In this document: piece by piece, positions 11,001 through 18,733 of the stretch | Position numbering within the stretch: position 1 is the first letter of the stretch | Layout: each line of letters begins with the position of its first letter | Source: Luteimonas rhizosphaerae | Lineage (GTDB): Bacteria; Pseudomonadota; Gammaproteobacteria; Xanthomonadales; Xanthomonadaceae | Reading direction: 5' to 3' | Length of the DNA: 64,000 bases | Assembly: GCF_002849595.1 (NCBI RefSeq) | Contig: NZ_NRQR01000020.1 | Coordinates: 264,110 to 328,109 of the forward strand | Program-made: the position numbers and the translations under genes | The notes under the pieces: model-generated | Told to the model about the DNA's origin: nothing | Seen by the model: only the letters and a program-made list of their open reading frames with translations | The model's database searches: none

Positions 11001-11281
11001 AAGGTCAGCGTGACACTGGCCCGGCCCGACGAACTCGACGTCGAGCTGAAGTACAGCAGGTTGTCGATACCGGTGAGCTGCTGCTCGATGACCTGGGTCA
11101 CCGCACGCTCTGTGGTGTCGGCGCTGGCGCCGGGATAGGTCGCCGAGACGGTGACCTGCGGCGGTGCGACGCTCGGATACGACTCCACGCCCATGTTCAG
11201 CAGCGAGATCACGCCCGCGAGCGAGATCAGGATGGAGACGACCCAGGCGAAGACCGGGTGGTTGATGAAGAACTTGGGCAT
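8081..11281 (-). CDS. RND multidrug efflux transporter (AcrB/MexB, HAE1 family)
   Basis: 1066 residues, normal for the HAE1 family. It starts MPKFFINHPVFAWVVSILI, the usual first TM helix. TM4 carries the proton-relay pair in GIVVDDAIVVIENV (about residue 405) and TM10 the relay lysine in GLAAKNAILIVEFA (about 940). Large periplasmic loops contain the pore and docking domains. It should form an inner-membrane trimer and export drugs, detergents or bile-salt-like compounds via the adjacent periplasmic adaptor (6 bp upstream). No outer-membrane channel gene lies here, so it probably uses a TolC/OprM protein encoded elsewhere. Confidence 0.96.
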   Translation of the reverse strand: MPKFFINHPVFAWVVSILISLAGVISLLNMGVESYPSVAPPQVTVSATYPGASADTTERAVTQVIEQQLTGIDNLLYFSSTSSSSGRASVTLTFETGTDADIAQVQVQNKVSLATPRLPSEVVQQGVVVAKANAGFLMVVGLRSDDPTVTRNQLNDLIGSRVLEQIARVPGVGSTQQFGSEYAMNIWLNPDQLQGYGMSATEVMAAVRGQNVQFAAGSVGSDPAPEGQGFTATVSAEGRFSTPEQFENIILRADSEGATVRLKDVARVAIGASGYGFDTKYNGQPTGAFAIQLLPGANALTVASAVEARMDELQPSFPQGIEWFKPYDTTTFVTLSIQEVIVTLIEAVVLVFLVMLLFLQNLRATIIPTLVIPIALLGTFLGLSMLGYTINQLTLFAMVLAIGIVVDDAIVVIENVERIMAEEHLPPREATLKAMDQITGAVVAITVVLAAVFIPSALQGGASGEIYKQFAITIAVAMGFSAFLALGFTPALCATFLKQHAPPGERKSNVVVRTFNKYYDKVNRTYVGHIGSAVRHAPRWMAVFVVLCVVCGFLYIKLPSSFVPEEDQGYALAIVQLPPGATLQRTNAVFEDVRARLEQNPSYEAMLQVAGFSFVGQGENVGMGFIKLKDWGERDADINQFLGEANGALQGVQDATIFVVNLPTVQGLGQFGGFDMYLQDRTGAGNAALQQARNQLLGAAAQKTDVLQGVRPNTLEDAPQLQLNVDRVQAQSMGLSITDIYGAIQLMLAPVYVNDYVSDGRIKRVNMQADAQYRTDPGSIGRFYTPSADGTNPDGSRTMIPLSTVVTPEWGASTPSLTRYNGYSAINIVGSQAPGRSTGEAMAAMEEIVENELPEGFGYDWAGMSYQEIIAGNTATLLLLLSVVVVFLCLAALYESWSIPVAVLLVVPLGILGAVLFTMLRPGLSNDIFFKIGMVTVIGLAAKNAILIVEFAVQQYKEGKTLRDATVDAANLRFRPILMTSFAFIMGVTPMALSSGAGSSARHALATGVIGGMLFATFLGLLLIPVFFIIVRRVLGDKLDEPDPRLEAARERDGRLEQDGDERPAH

Positions 11282-11287
11282 GGCGGA

Positions 11288-12541
11288 TCAGTCCTGCGTG
11301 TCGTTCGCAGCGGGTGCCTGGCCTGCGGCGTCCTGCGGCGGAGCCGCCGGCGCGTCTTCAGTGGTCGGTGCCGCCTCGGCATCGCCGGGGGCGCCGGCCG
11401 GTGCGGCAGCGGCGCCGGGCGCGGCCTCGTTCGCGGCCTGCTCGGGCGTCCACGGCTTGGGCGCGACGACGGCATCGGGACGCGCCTTCGGCACGCCGCT
11501 GACGATCACGCGATCCCCGGCCGCCAGCCCCTCGGTGATGACCCACTGGCCGTCCTGCGCGCGGTCGGTGCGCACCGGCTTGCGGACCACCTTGTCGCCT
11601 TCGCCCGCCACCAGCACATAGGCGGTGTTGGCATCGCGCAGCACCGCGGCCTGCGGCACCAGGAACACGCCGCTCTGCTGGCCCATGTTCGCGCGCAGCG
11701 TCACGTAGACGCCGGGCAGCAGGCGCCGGTCCGGGTTGGGGACGGTCGCACGCAGCTGGATCGCACCCGTGGCGGGATCGACGACATCACCGGAGAAGTC
11801 CAGCGTCGCCAGCTGGTCGTGGACCGAGCCGTCGGCCAGCACGATCTCGACCTGGCCGGCGCCGGTGTCGCGATCGAGCGGCAGCGCGCGGATGCGGTTG
11901 AAATCGCCGGCGCTCATCGAGAAGTTGATGTACAGCGGATCGATCTGGTCGACGGTCGTCAGCAGGGTCGAGTCACCCTGCCCGACCAGCGCGCCTTCGG
12001 TGAGCTGCTGCTTGCCGGCGCGGCCGGAGATCGGCGCCCGCACGGTGGCGTAGCCGAGGTTGATCTGCGCGGTCTGGGTCGAGGCGCGGGCGGCCTGCAG
12101 GGCGGCGTCGGCGCTGCGCTCGGCGGCCAGGGCGTTGTCCAGATCGGCCTTGGAGATGAAGTTGGTCGGCGCCAGCTGGCGCGCGCGGTCCGCCGCGGAC
12201 TTCGCGTTGACGGCATTGGCCTGCGCCTGCGCCTGCGCGCCCTGGGCGGTGCCGAGCGCGGCCTGCAGCTGCGAGGGATCGATCCGGAACAGCACGTCGC
12301 CTTCCTGTACGTCGCTGCCTTCCTCGTAGACGCGGCGTTCGAGCACGCCCGGCACGCGGGCGCGCACGTCGGCGCTGCGGAACGGCGCCAGACGGCCCAC
12401 CAGCTCCTGTTCCAGTGCCACGCTGGTCGGCTGCACCGTCAGCACGCCGACCTCGGCGGGCGGCGGTGCCCCCTGCTCGGGTTCCGGACTACACGCGGTA
12501 AGTGCCATGGCAAGCACGGCAAGGGGCAGGATTCGACGCAT
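11288..12541 (-). CDS. RND efflux periplasmic adaptor lipoprotein (AcrA/MexA type)
   Basis: 417 residues. A signal peptide ends in lipobox LTAC with Cys17, so the mature protein is lipid-anchored. A barrel-sandwich/lipoyl half-motif (VRARVPGVLERRVYEEGSDV) follows near residue 60-80, then an alpha-hairpin rich in Ala/Gln (about 95-160), the second lipoyl half (YATVRAPISGRAGKQQLTEG) near 165-185, and a beta-barrel. The last ~50 residues are an Ala/Pro/Glu-rich tail. It bridges the RND pump to an outer-membrane channel. Only 6 bp separate it from the pump gene. A good -10 box and a short palindrome lie just upstream. Confidence 0.95.
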   Translation of the reverse strand: MRRILPLAVLAMALTACSPEPEQGAPPPAEVGVLTVQPTSVALEQELVGRLAPFRSADVRARVPGVLERRVYEEGSDVQEGDVLFRIDPSQLQAALGTAQGAQAQAQANAVNAKSAADRARQLAPTNFISKADLDNALAAERSADAALQAARASTQTAQINLGYATVRAPISGRAGKQQLTEGALVGQGDSTLLTTVDQIDPLYINFSMSAGDFNRIRALPLDRDTGAGQVEIVLADGSVHDQLATLDFSGDVVDPATGAIQLRATVPNPDRRLLPGVYVTLRANMGQQSGVFLVPQAAVLRDANTAYVLVAGEGDKVVRKPVRTDRAQDGQWVITEGLAAGDRVIVSGVPKARPDAVVAPKPWTPEQAANEAAPGAAAAPAGAPGDAEAAPTTEDAPAAPPQDAAGQAPAANDTQD

Positions 12542-12578
12542 GGGGAGGGCCTGAATGGAGAGGTATACGGGAAGGCGG

Positions 12579-12592
12579 GGTATTTCTATACC
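12579..12592. promoter_or_regulatory. Short inverted repeat over the RND operon start site
   Basis: GGTAT-ttct-ATACC, 38-51 bp upstream of the adaptor start codon and overlapping the expected transcription start. It could be an operator for a TetR/MarR-type repressor. No regulator gene is adjacent, so the partner is unknown. Confidence 0.35.
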
Positions 12593-12596
12593 GGCG

Positions 12597-12602
12597 AGTA
12601 TA
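12597..12602 (-). promoter_or_regulatory. -10 element of the RND operon
   Basis: Minus strand TATACT (consensus TATAAT) about 55 bp upstream of the adaptor ATG, in a locally AT-rich stretch. A matching -35 box is poor. Confidence 0.5.
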
Positions 12603-12762
12603 GCTAATTCGGATTGCCGCCGACAGCGTGAAGAAAGTCATGTTTCCAGCGTGGCCCGAACGGCAGGCGCGTCCGGAGCAGGTCAGACGGTCGGTCCTGC
12701 CGCGGATTCCGCACGCGGGCGCGCGCGCAGCGCCAGTCGCGTCGACAGCGGCCCGGGCCTCT

Positions 12763-12795
12763 TCTCCAGGGGGGCGGGTTCTCCAGGGGGGCGGG
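12763..12795. repeat. Two direct copies of a 16-bp G-rich unit
   Basis: TCTCCAGGGGGGCGGG occurs at 12763-12778 and again at 12780-12795, separated by one T (17-bp period). It lies in the 282-bp gap between the 3' end of bioD and the RND promoter. Apart from this repeat and the promoter elements I see nothing coding in that gap. Confidence 0.8.
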
Positions 12796-12823
12796 GCGAC
12801 CGCCCGGGACCGGGCCGCGAGCG

Positions 12824-13510
12824 TCAGCGCAGGCCTTCGATCCAGTCCGGCGCCAGGGTCAACGGCGCTGGGGACGCACCGGCACGGGCGAACGGCAGCA
12901 CGCCGAGGCACGGCGCCGGCAGCGCCGCACCGAGCAACTGCAGGTACGCGTCGACCCGGGAAAAGTCAGGATCGATGCGGTTGCCGATCCAGCCGACCAG
13001 GCGGCAGCCGTCCGCCGCGACCGCGCGCGCGGTCAGGCGCGCATGGCTCAGGCACCCGAGTCGCAGGCCGACCACCAGCACGACGCCGCCACCGAGCTGC
13101 CGCGCCAGCGTGTGATGCTCGATGGCCTCGGCCAGCGGTGCGTCCCAGCCGCCCGCCCCTTCGACCAGCACGACGTCGGCCTGGGCTGCCAGCCGCGCGT
13201 GGGCGGCGAGAATCGTCGCGAGATCGACGGCCAGTCCCGCTTCGCGCGCGGCCAGCACCGGCGCGGTCGGTTCGGGCAGCGCGAACGGGTTGATGTCGCC
13301 GTATGCGGGACGCGGAGCGCTGGCCGCCTGCAGCGCGAGCGCATCGTCGTTGCGCCAGCGCCCGTCGAGCCAGTCGCAGCCGCTGGCCACCGGCTTCATA
13401 CCGACCGCGCGATGGCCCTGCGCCCGCAGCGCATGCAGCAGCGCGACGCTGGCGTGGGTCTTGCCGACGCCGGTGTCGGTGCCGGTGACGAGAACACTGC
13501 GCGCGCTCAT
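12824..13510 (-). CDS. bioD: Dethiobiotin synthetase
   Basis: 228 residues. It carboxylates 7,8-diaminopelargonate with CO2 and ATP to close the ureido ring in biotin synthesis. The P-loop GTDTGVGKTHAS (10-21) is the BioD signature. VGMKPVASGCDW (about 40-51) holds the catalytic lysine region, and VLVEGAGGWDAPLAE (about 115-129) is the second family motif. Start at 13510 matches the family and overlaps the stop of the upstream TMEM175-like gene by 4 bases. The other bio genes are not in the window. Confidence 0.95.
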   Translation of the reverse strand: MSARSVLVTGTDTGVGKTHASVALLHALRAQGHRAVGMKPVASGCDWLDGRWRNDDALALQAASAPRPAYGDINPFALPEPTAPVLAAREAGLAVDLATILAAHARLAAQADVVLVEGAGGWDAPLAEAIEHHTLARQLGGGVVLVVGLRLGCLSHARLTARAVAADGCRLVGWIGNRIDPDFSRVDAYLQLLGAALPAPCLGVLPFARAGASPAPLTLAPDWIEGLR

Positions 13511-14271
13511 GCCTCGCCCGCCGCCATGCCGGCGCGCACCCGCGCGAGCCGTCGCGCGCTGCGCAGGCCGAACCACGGCATCAACACCGCGAGCGCGCAA
13601 TAGACCATGCCGGGCAGTCCTTGCCAGACCGAACCGGCCGGCAGCGGCAACAGGGCGAGCAGCACCGATGCGAAGGCGGTCAGCATCAGCCAGGTCATCG
13701 CACCGACCTCCTGCTGCAGCACGCAACGCTCGAGCGGATCCAGCGCCAATGCATGCGCACGCGCGAGTCCGTAGCGGTTGAGCAGCACCAGGAGCAGGCA
13801 CATCGCCGCGAACCCCACGCCATAGATCACGTACAGGCTGCGGGCGCCGCCCGCGAGGTCGTCCAGCGGCATCGGCGACGGCGCCCACCCGCCGGTCAGG
13901 AAATGCAGGGCCACGCCCATGATCAGGCGCAGCGGATAGACGTACAGCAGCGTCACCGCGACCAGCGACAGGCCGAGCACGGCAATCCGCGCATCCATCA
14001 GCCCGGTGCGCCGGCTGAAACGATGATGCGTGCTCCAGAACATCGCCAGGATGGCGAAGCACGCGAGAAACGCAGGCGCACGCTTGAGCGCTTCCTGCAA
14101 TTCGGACACGCTCGTCGGCATCGCGTCGAACGAAATCACCAGCAGGGTCACCGCGAACGCGAACGCCGCATCGACGAACGTCTCCAGTCGCGACGGCTGC
14201 AGGCCGCGCAGGCGGAAGCCGTCGCTGTCGCGCGTAGCGGGCACCCTGTCCTGCCCCGCCTCCATCAGCAC
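13507..14271 (-). CDS. TMEM175/DUF1211 family membrane protein
   Basis: 254 residues. Six hydrophobic helices can be placed from about residue 30 to 235. The first contains RLETFVDAAFAFAVTLLVIS (28-47), which matches the (R)-x-E-x-F-x-D-x-x-F-A-x-x-x-T-L-L signature of TMEM175-type potassium channels (DUF1211). Bacterial members form tetrameric K+-permeable channels. The conserved serine of the FSD motif is valine here (FVD). It overlaps bioD by 4 bases, with which it has no obvious functional link. Start could also be the second ATG two codons in. Confidence 0.75.
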   Translation of the reverse strand: MLMEAGQDRVPATRDSDGFRLRGLQPSRLETFVDAAFAFAVTLLVISFDAMPTSVSELQEALKRAPAFLACFAILAMFWSTHHRFSRRTGLMDARIAVLGLSLVAVTLLYVYPLRLIMGVALHFLTGGWAPSPMPLDDLAGGARSLYVIYGVGFAAMCLLLVLLNRYGLARAHALALDPLERCVLQQEVGAMTWLMLTAFASVLLALLPLPAGSVWQGLPGMVYCALAVLMPWFGLRSARRLARVRAGMAAGEA

Positions 14272-14295
14272 GCCCCGGGGCGGCGCCGGCCCCGC

Positions 14296-14304
14296 TGATA
14301 CACT
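14296..14304 (+). promoter_or_regulatory. Extended -10 promoter directly before the fRMsr gene
   Basis: TGATACACT (TG-n-TACACT) followed by GCCCGC and then the start codon. With 6 nt between -10 and ATG, transcription would begin at the A of the ATG, a leaderless mRNA. This is consistent with the absence of a ribosome-binding site. Confidence 0.55.
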
Positions 14305-14310
14305 GCCCGC

Positions 14311-14793
14311 ATGTTCACATCAGCCTCCCTGAGCGGAACCAAGCCCGAGCAGTATGCCGCGCTCGTCGCGCAGGCACGCGCGCTGCTGCAAGGCGAATCC
14401 GACGCGATCGCCAATGCCGCGAACCTGTCGGCCCTGGTCTTCAACGCCCTGCCCGATCTCAACTGGACCGGGTTCTATCTCTACGACGGCGTCGAGCTGG
14501 TCGTCGGCCCCTTCCAGGGCCTGCCGGCCTGCGTGCGCATCCCGCTGGACAAGGGCGTCTGCGGCGCCGCGGCGCGAACCCGCCAGACCCAGCGCGTCGA
14601 CGACGTGCACGCCTTCCCCGGCCACATCGCCTGCGACAGCGCCTCGCGTTCGGAAGTCGTCGTGCCGCTGTACGACGGCGACCGCCTGATTGGCGTATTC
14701 GATCTCGACAGTCCGCTGCCGGCCCGTTTCGACGTTGAAGACCAGGCCGGGCTCGAAGCCCTGGCGTCCGTCTATCTCGAATCGCTGCGATGA
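14311..14793 (+). CDS. msrC: Free methionine-(R)-sulfoxide reductase (GAF-fold)
   Basis: 160 residues of a single GAF domain. It reduces free L-Met-(R)-sulfoxide using thioredoxin in the cytoplasm. Cys74 (LPACVRIPL), Cys84 (KGVCGAA) and Cys108 (HIACDSASRSEVVVPL) correspond to the three catalytic/resolving cysteines of the YebR/fRMsr family. NWTGFYLYDG (51-60) is also diagnostic. Its stop overlaps the start of the TfoX-like gene. The upstream -10 lies 6 nt before the ATG, suggesting leaderless translation. Confidence 0.93.
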   Translation: MFTSASLSGTKPEQYAALVAQARALLQGESDAIANAANLSALVFNALPDLNWTGFYLYDGVELVVGPFQGLPACVRIPLDKGVCGAAARTRQTQRVDDVHAFPGHIACDSASRSEVVVPLYDGDRLIGVFDLDSPLPARFDVEDQAGLEALASVYLESLR

Positions 14794-15176
14794 CCACCGC
14801 TCCGCTGAAGCTGCGCAACATCGGACCCAAATCGGCCGCCTGGCTGCGCCAGGTGGGCCTGCGCACGCGCGAGGATCTGGCCGACGCCGGCCCGCTCGAG
14901 GCCTTCATGCGCGTCAAGCGCGCCGGCTTCAAGCCCAGCCTCAACCTGCTGTATTCGCTGGAAGGCGCGTTGTGCGATTGCCACTGGCAGGAGGTGCCCG
15001 ACGCACGTCGCCAGGAACTCGTCGCGGCCGCCGAAGCCGCGATCGCCCAGCTGCCCGCGCCGCGTGGCCGTCCGGCTGCCGGTCCGGTCACGACCACCGT
15101 GCATGCCGAGGGCGCGCTCGACGACGACGGCACCGACCCCGCGGACGACGCGCACGCCGCCGTGGCGCGCGACTGA
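14790..15176 (+). CDS. TfoX/Sxy C-terminal domain protein
   Basis: 128 residues. Residues 5-85 match the TfoX C-terminal helix-hairpin-helix-like domain: LRNIGPKSAAWLRQVGLRT, then FKPSLNLLYSLEGAL and CHWQEVP. The N-terminal TfoX domain is absent, so it is a stand-alone C-domain and not a full Sxy competence regulator. The last ~40 residues are Asp/Ala-rich and probably disordered. Overlaps msrC by 4 bases (ATGA). Confidence 0.85.
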   Translation: MTTAPLKLRNIGPKSAAWLRQVGLRTREDLADAGPLEAFMRVKRAGFKPSLNLLYSLEGALCDCHWQEVPDARRQELVAAAEAAIAQLPAPRGRPAAGPVTTTVHAEGALDDDGTDPADDAHAAVARD

Positions 15177-15229
15177 TCCCACGCGATCCTCCGCGGACCG
15201 CGCACGCCACGCGACCGCGAACGTTCGCG

Positions 15230-15235
15230 TACACT
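15230..15235 (+). promoter_or_regulatory. -10 element upstream of the cobalamin riboswitch
   Basis: TACACT followed by CCCGCC puts transcription start near 15242, exactly where the riboswitch aptamer begins. It is the same hexamer as the msrC promoter. Confidence 0.5.
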
Positions 15236-15241
15236 CCCGCC

Positions 15242-15445
15242 TGCTTCGCGGTGACCCCACGGCTTTCGCCACCGGGTTGAAACGGGAAGCCGGTGACGAC
15301 CCGCCTCCCGCGGCGTCCATTCCGGCACTGCCCCCGCAACGGTAAGCGCGTATGGGATCTCGCATCCGCCACTGTGCCTTCGGCATGGGAAGGCGCGGGA
15401 TCCCGGGCCCTCGGCCCGCCGCGCGAGTCCGGAGACCGGCCACGG
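15242..15445 (+). ncRNA. Cobalamin (B12) riboswitch
   Basis: All aptamer landmarks appear in order: GGGAAGCCGGTG at 15284-15295, the GCACTGCCCCCGCAACGGTAA box at 15325-15345, GCCACTG with GGGAAGGCG at 15368-15395, and the B12 box GCGAGTCCGGAGACCGGCC at 15423-15441. It sits about 140 nt upstream of btuB and would shut off BtuB when adenosylcobalamin is plentiful. The remaining 15446-15586 leader holds the expression platform; the mechanism (likely sequestration of the ribosome-binding site) is inferred. This accounts for the 410-bp stretch between tfoX-like and btuB. Confidence 0.93.
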
Positions 15446-15586
15446 AGCGCGACCTGATTGTGATGCGGCGGGCATCACGGCGGCGTTCCGGACCGTCGTG
15501 TCCGGTCGGCAGCCTGTCCGTCTCCATGCGATCGCCAGATCCGAACCCGAACCGCATGCGTGGGCGCATGCGACTGGAGACCCGCA

Positions 15587-17458
15587 ATGCCATTCCGTCC
15601 CTTGTCCCTGGCGATCCTCGCCGCACTCGTCTCGCCTGTTGCCACGGCGGCGACCGCCGCCGATGCGCGTGACCTCGATACCGTGCTCGTCACCGCCAAC
15701 CGTAGCGAAAGCACGCTCGGCGACACCATCGTGCCGGCCCAGGTCATCGACCGCGCCGAGATCGAACGCACCCAGGCGCGCGACCTGCCCGAACTCCTGC
15801 GCGGCCGCGCCGGCATCCAGATCGCGAACCAGGGCGGACCGGGCAAGCTCAGCTCGGTGTTCATGCGCGGCAGCGAGTCCGACCACGTGCTGGTGCTCGT
15901 CGACGGCGTGCGCATCGGCTCGGCGACCGCCGGACTGGCGTCGTTCCAGGACATCCCGGTCGACCAGATCGAGCGCATCGAAATCGTCCGCGGCCCGCGC
16001 TCCAGCCTGTACGGCTCGGAAGCGATCGGCGGCGTCATCCAGATCTTCACCCGTCGCAATACCGGCGCGATCCGTCCGCACGCACGCATCGGCGTGGGCA
16101 GCCACGACCTGCGCGAAGCCAGCGCCGGCATCGGCGGCCGCACCGGCCGCGGCTGGTTCGGCGTCGACGCGGCGTTCCAGCGCACCGATGGCATCGACAG
16201 CTGCCGCGGGTCGGGCACGCTGTTCCAGGGCTGTTTCGTCGATGAGCCGGACCGCGACGGCTATCGCAACCGCTCGCTCAATGCGCGCGGCGGCGTCGAA
16301 CTCGCGCACGGTCTGACGCTCGAAGGCAACCTGCTGCATGCCGACGCGTTCAACGAGTACGACGGCAGCGTGTTCGGCGGCAACGAAGCGAACAACATCC
16401 AGCAGGTCGGCGGCGGCACGCTCACCTACGCGCCGTCGGACGTGGTCACGCTGACCGCGCAGGCCGGCCGGGCCTACGACAAGTCCACGACATACTTCCG
16501 CGACATCGACGCGGGCACGCGTGTCGATGTCGGCCGGATCGACACGCGCCGCGATACCGCTTCGCTGCAGGCGGATTTCGGCCTCGCGCCGACCCAGCGT
16601 GTCTCGCTGGGCTTCGACTGGATGTCCGACAACATCGAAAGCGACACCGCCTATGCCTTGACCGCACGCAACAACGTCGCGGTGTTCTCCGACTACACGG
16701 CGCGTTTCGGCGCGCACCGCGTGCAGGCCGGTGTGCGCCACGACGACAACGAACAGTTCGGCGGCCACACCACCGGCAGCCTCGGTTGGGGCCTGGATTT
16801 CGATCATGGGCTCCGTCTCAACGCCAGCGCCGCCACCAGCTTCAAGGCGCCGACGTTCAACGATCTCTACTTTCCGTTCGGCAGCGGCAACCCGGACCTC
16901 GAGCCGGAGCGCGCGAAGACCGCCAACCTCGGCCTCGCGCAGTACCGCGACACGTGGAACTGGTCGATCAACGCGTTCGAAAGCCGGGTCGACGATCTGA
17001 TCTTCCTCGACAGCAATTTCGTCCCGCAGAACATCCAGCAAGCCCGCATCCGGGGCGCCGAGCTGACGTTCGCGACCACGCTCGCCGGTTTCGACCTGTC
17101 GACCGAACTGAGCCACGTCGATCCGCGCGACCGCAGCGACAGTGCCAACAACGGCAACCTGCTCGCCCGCCGCGCGCGCAACAGCGGCCGCCTCGACATC
17201 GACCGCAGCTTCGGAGACTTCCGCATCGGCACCACGCTGCGCGCCAGCAGCAGCCGCTTCGACAACGCCGCCAACACGGTGCGCGTCGCCGGGCACGGCA
17301 CGCTGGACCTGCGCGCGGCGTGGGCGTTCACTCCGCACTGGACGCTGGAAGCGCGCGCGACCAACGTGCTCGACAAGGATTACGAAACCGTCGCCTGGTA
17401 TTACCAGCCGGGCCGCGAATACGGGCTGGCGCTGCGCTGGCAGCCGGCGTCGCGTTGA
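15587..17458 (+). CDS. btuB: TonB-dependent vitamin B12 receptor
   Basis: 623 residues. A signal peptide (about 1-22) is followed by a TonB box DLDTVLVTANR, the plug domain (about 30-150, with RIEIVRGPRSSLYGSEAIGGV as plug end marker in two parts RIEIVRGPRSS and LYGSEAIGGV) and a 22-strand barrel. The C-terminus YGLALRWQPASR differs from the usual terminal aromatic residue. It imports cobalamin across the outer membrane. The B12 riboswitch upstream fixes the substrate assignment. The ATG at 15587 has GGAG 8 nt upstream. No btuFCD is nearby. Confidence 0.93.
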   Translation: MPFRPLSLAILAALVSPVATAATAADARDLDTVLVTANRSESTLGDTIVPAQVIDRAEIERTQARDLPELLRGRAGIQIANQGGPGKLSSVFMRGSESDHVLVLVDGVRIGSATAGLASFQDIPVDQIERIEIVRGPRSSLYGSEAIGGVIQIFTRRNTGAIRPHARIGVGSHDLREASAGIGGRTGRGWFGVDAAFQRTDGIDSCRGSGTLFQGCFVDEPDRDGYRNRSLNARGGVELAHGLTLEGNLLHADAFNEYDGSVFGGNEANNIQQVGGGTLTYAPSDVVTLTAQAGRAYDKSTTYFRDIDAGTRVDVGRIDTRRDTASLQADFGLAPTQRVSLGFDWMSDNIESDTAYALTARNNVAVFSDYTARFGAHRVQAGVRHDDNEQFGGHTTGSLGWGLDFDHGLRLNASAATSFKAPTFNDLYFPFGSGNPDLEPERAKTANLGLAQYRDTWNWSINAFESRVDDLIFLDSNFVPQNIQQARIRGAELTFATTLAGFDLSTELSHVDPRDRSDSANNGNLLARRARNSGRLDIDRSFGDFRIGTTLRASSSRFDNAANTVRVAGHGTLDLRAAWAFTPHWTLEARATNVLDKDYETVAWYYQPGREYGLALRWQPASR

Positions 17459-17476
17459 CACGACGGCCTCACGATC

Positions 17477-17507
17477 AAAAAAGCCCCGCACATGCGGGGC
17501 TTTTTTT
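17477..17507. terminator. Bidirectional intrinsic terminator between btuB and csp
   Basis: GCCCCGCA/TGCGGGGC stem flanked by AAAAAA on the left and TTTTTTT on the right. It ends btuB on the plus strand and the cold-shock gene on the minus strand. Confidence 0.92.
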
Positions 17508-17524
17508 GCGGCGGGGCCCCGCGC

Positions 17525-17731
17525 TCAGGCCGCGGGTGCGACGCCGGTGGCCGTGGCGCCCTTGGGACCCTGGGTCACCTCGTAACTGACACGCTGCCCC
17601 TCCTGCAGCGACCGGAATCCCGACGCGCTGATCGCCGAATAGTGCACGAAGACATCCGCGCTCCCGTCCTCCGGGGCGATGAATCCGAATCCTTTCGCAT
17701 CGTTGAACCACTTCACTGTGCCGAATTGCAT
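17525..17731 (-). CDS. Cold-shock protein, CspA family
   Basis: 68 residues, the usual size of a one-domain cold-shock RNA chaperone. RNP1 is KGFGFI (13-18) and RNP2 is VFVHYSAI (27-34); it starts [18 protein letters not shown]. The start at 17731 is set by the family length; a longer in-frame reading from 17890 would add arginine-rich residues unlike the family. Ends 18 bp from the shared terminator. Xanthomonads carry several csp copies, so cold inducibility cannot be claimed. Confidence 0.95.
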   Translation of the reverse strand: MQFGTVKWFNDAKGFGFIAPEDGSADVFVHYSAISASGFRSLQEGQRVSYEVTQGPKGATATGVAPAA

Positions 17732-17831
17732 GGACGTCTGACCTCGTGTGGATACGTGATGCCGCCGGGCATGCAAGGTGCACGGCGTGCGATCCGAGTC
17801 TGCAACGCATCGCGCGCGCGATGCAAACGCG

Positions 17832-18587
17832 TCACGCCGCCAGCAGCGCGCGCACCAGCGCCGGCACGCCGGACGTCGCGGCGGCGACATTGCTCAGCAC
17901 GTCCTCGAAGGTGATGACTTCCTCCGCGTCCGGGCCCGCGCCGGCGGCCCAGTTCGCGACGATCGCGAGGCACGCGTAGTCCAGGCCGAGCTCCCGCGCG
18001 AGCCCCGCTTCCGGCATGCCCGTCATGCCGACCAGATCGCAGCCGTCGCGACGCATGCGTGCGATTTCCGCGCGCGTCTCGAGGCGCGGGCCCTGGGTCG
18101 CGCCGTAGCAGCCGCCGTCGACCAGATCCACCGCGGCGACACGTGCCGCGTCGAGCAAGGCGCGACGCAGCGCCGGCGTGTAGGGATCGCCGAAATCGAC
18201 ATGCAGCACCTCGCTGCCTTCTTCCTCACTGAAGGTGGCGACGCGACCCCAGGTGTAATCGATCATCTGGTCCGGACAGGCCAGCACGCGCGGCCCGAAG
18301 CGCTCGGTGATCCCGCCCACGGTATTGAGCGCCAGCACACGCGTCGCACCCAGCGCATGCAAGGCCGCCAGGTTCGCGCGGTAGTTGATCCGGTGCGGCG
18401 GTACCGAATGGCCTTCGCCATGCCGCGCGAGAAATGCGACGCGCTTGCCGTCCAGCGTGCCGACGCGCACCGGCCCCGACAACGCGCCGAAACGCGTGAC
18501 CGGCTGGTGCGGCTCGACGTCCTGCAGATCGGCCAGCTGGTAGAGGCCGGTACCGCCGATGACGGCGAGGTCGATGTCGAGGTTCAT
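17832..18587 (-). CDS. S-methyl-5'-thioinosine phosphorylase
   Basis: 251 residues of the PNP/MTAP (family 2) fold. It cleaves 5'-methylthioinosine with phosphate to hypoxanthine and methylthioribose-1-phosphate. Motifs: [11 protein letters not shown] (8-18, phosphate loop), [19 protein letters not shown] (substrate loop), [16 protein letters not shown]. Human MTAP has Asp in the purine-contacting loop; here the equivalent is Asn (IVANWAAG), as in 6-oxopurine enzymes, which favours methylthioinosine over methylthioadenosine (inference). It lies downstream of hpt, which would use the hypoxanthine. Confidence 0.82.
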   Translation of the reverse strand: MNLDIDLAVIGGTGLYQLADLQDVEPHQPVTRFGALSGPVRVGTLDGKRVAFLARHGEGHSVPPHRINYRANLAALHALGATRVLALNTVGGITERFGPRVLACPDQMIDYTWGRVATFSEEEGSEVLHVDFGDPYTPALRRALLDAARVAAVDLVDGGCYGATQGPRLETRAEIARMRRDGCDLVGMTGMPEAGLARELGLDYACLAIVANWAAGAGPDAEEVITFEDVLSNVAAATSGVPALVRALLAA

Positions 18588-18733
18588 GGAAGTCTCGTGA
18601 TTGGGCGAAGTCGGAACGCGGTGCACGGGAAAACGTCGGCATCGCGGGCGCCAGGACAGCAACGCGCAGGACCGGCGCCTTGGCGTCGGAGACACGGGCG
18701 ACGGGTCGGCAGCGTGCCCCCTCGCCCGTGGCC

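Noticed and set aside
8084..12607. A plus-strand open frame of about 1500 codons opposite the RND operon
   Set aside because: It is rich in Arg, His and Gln, shows no family features, and is the typical antisense shadow of GC-rich coding DNA over a well-conserved pump operon.
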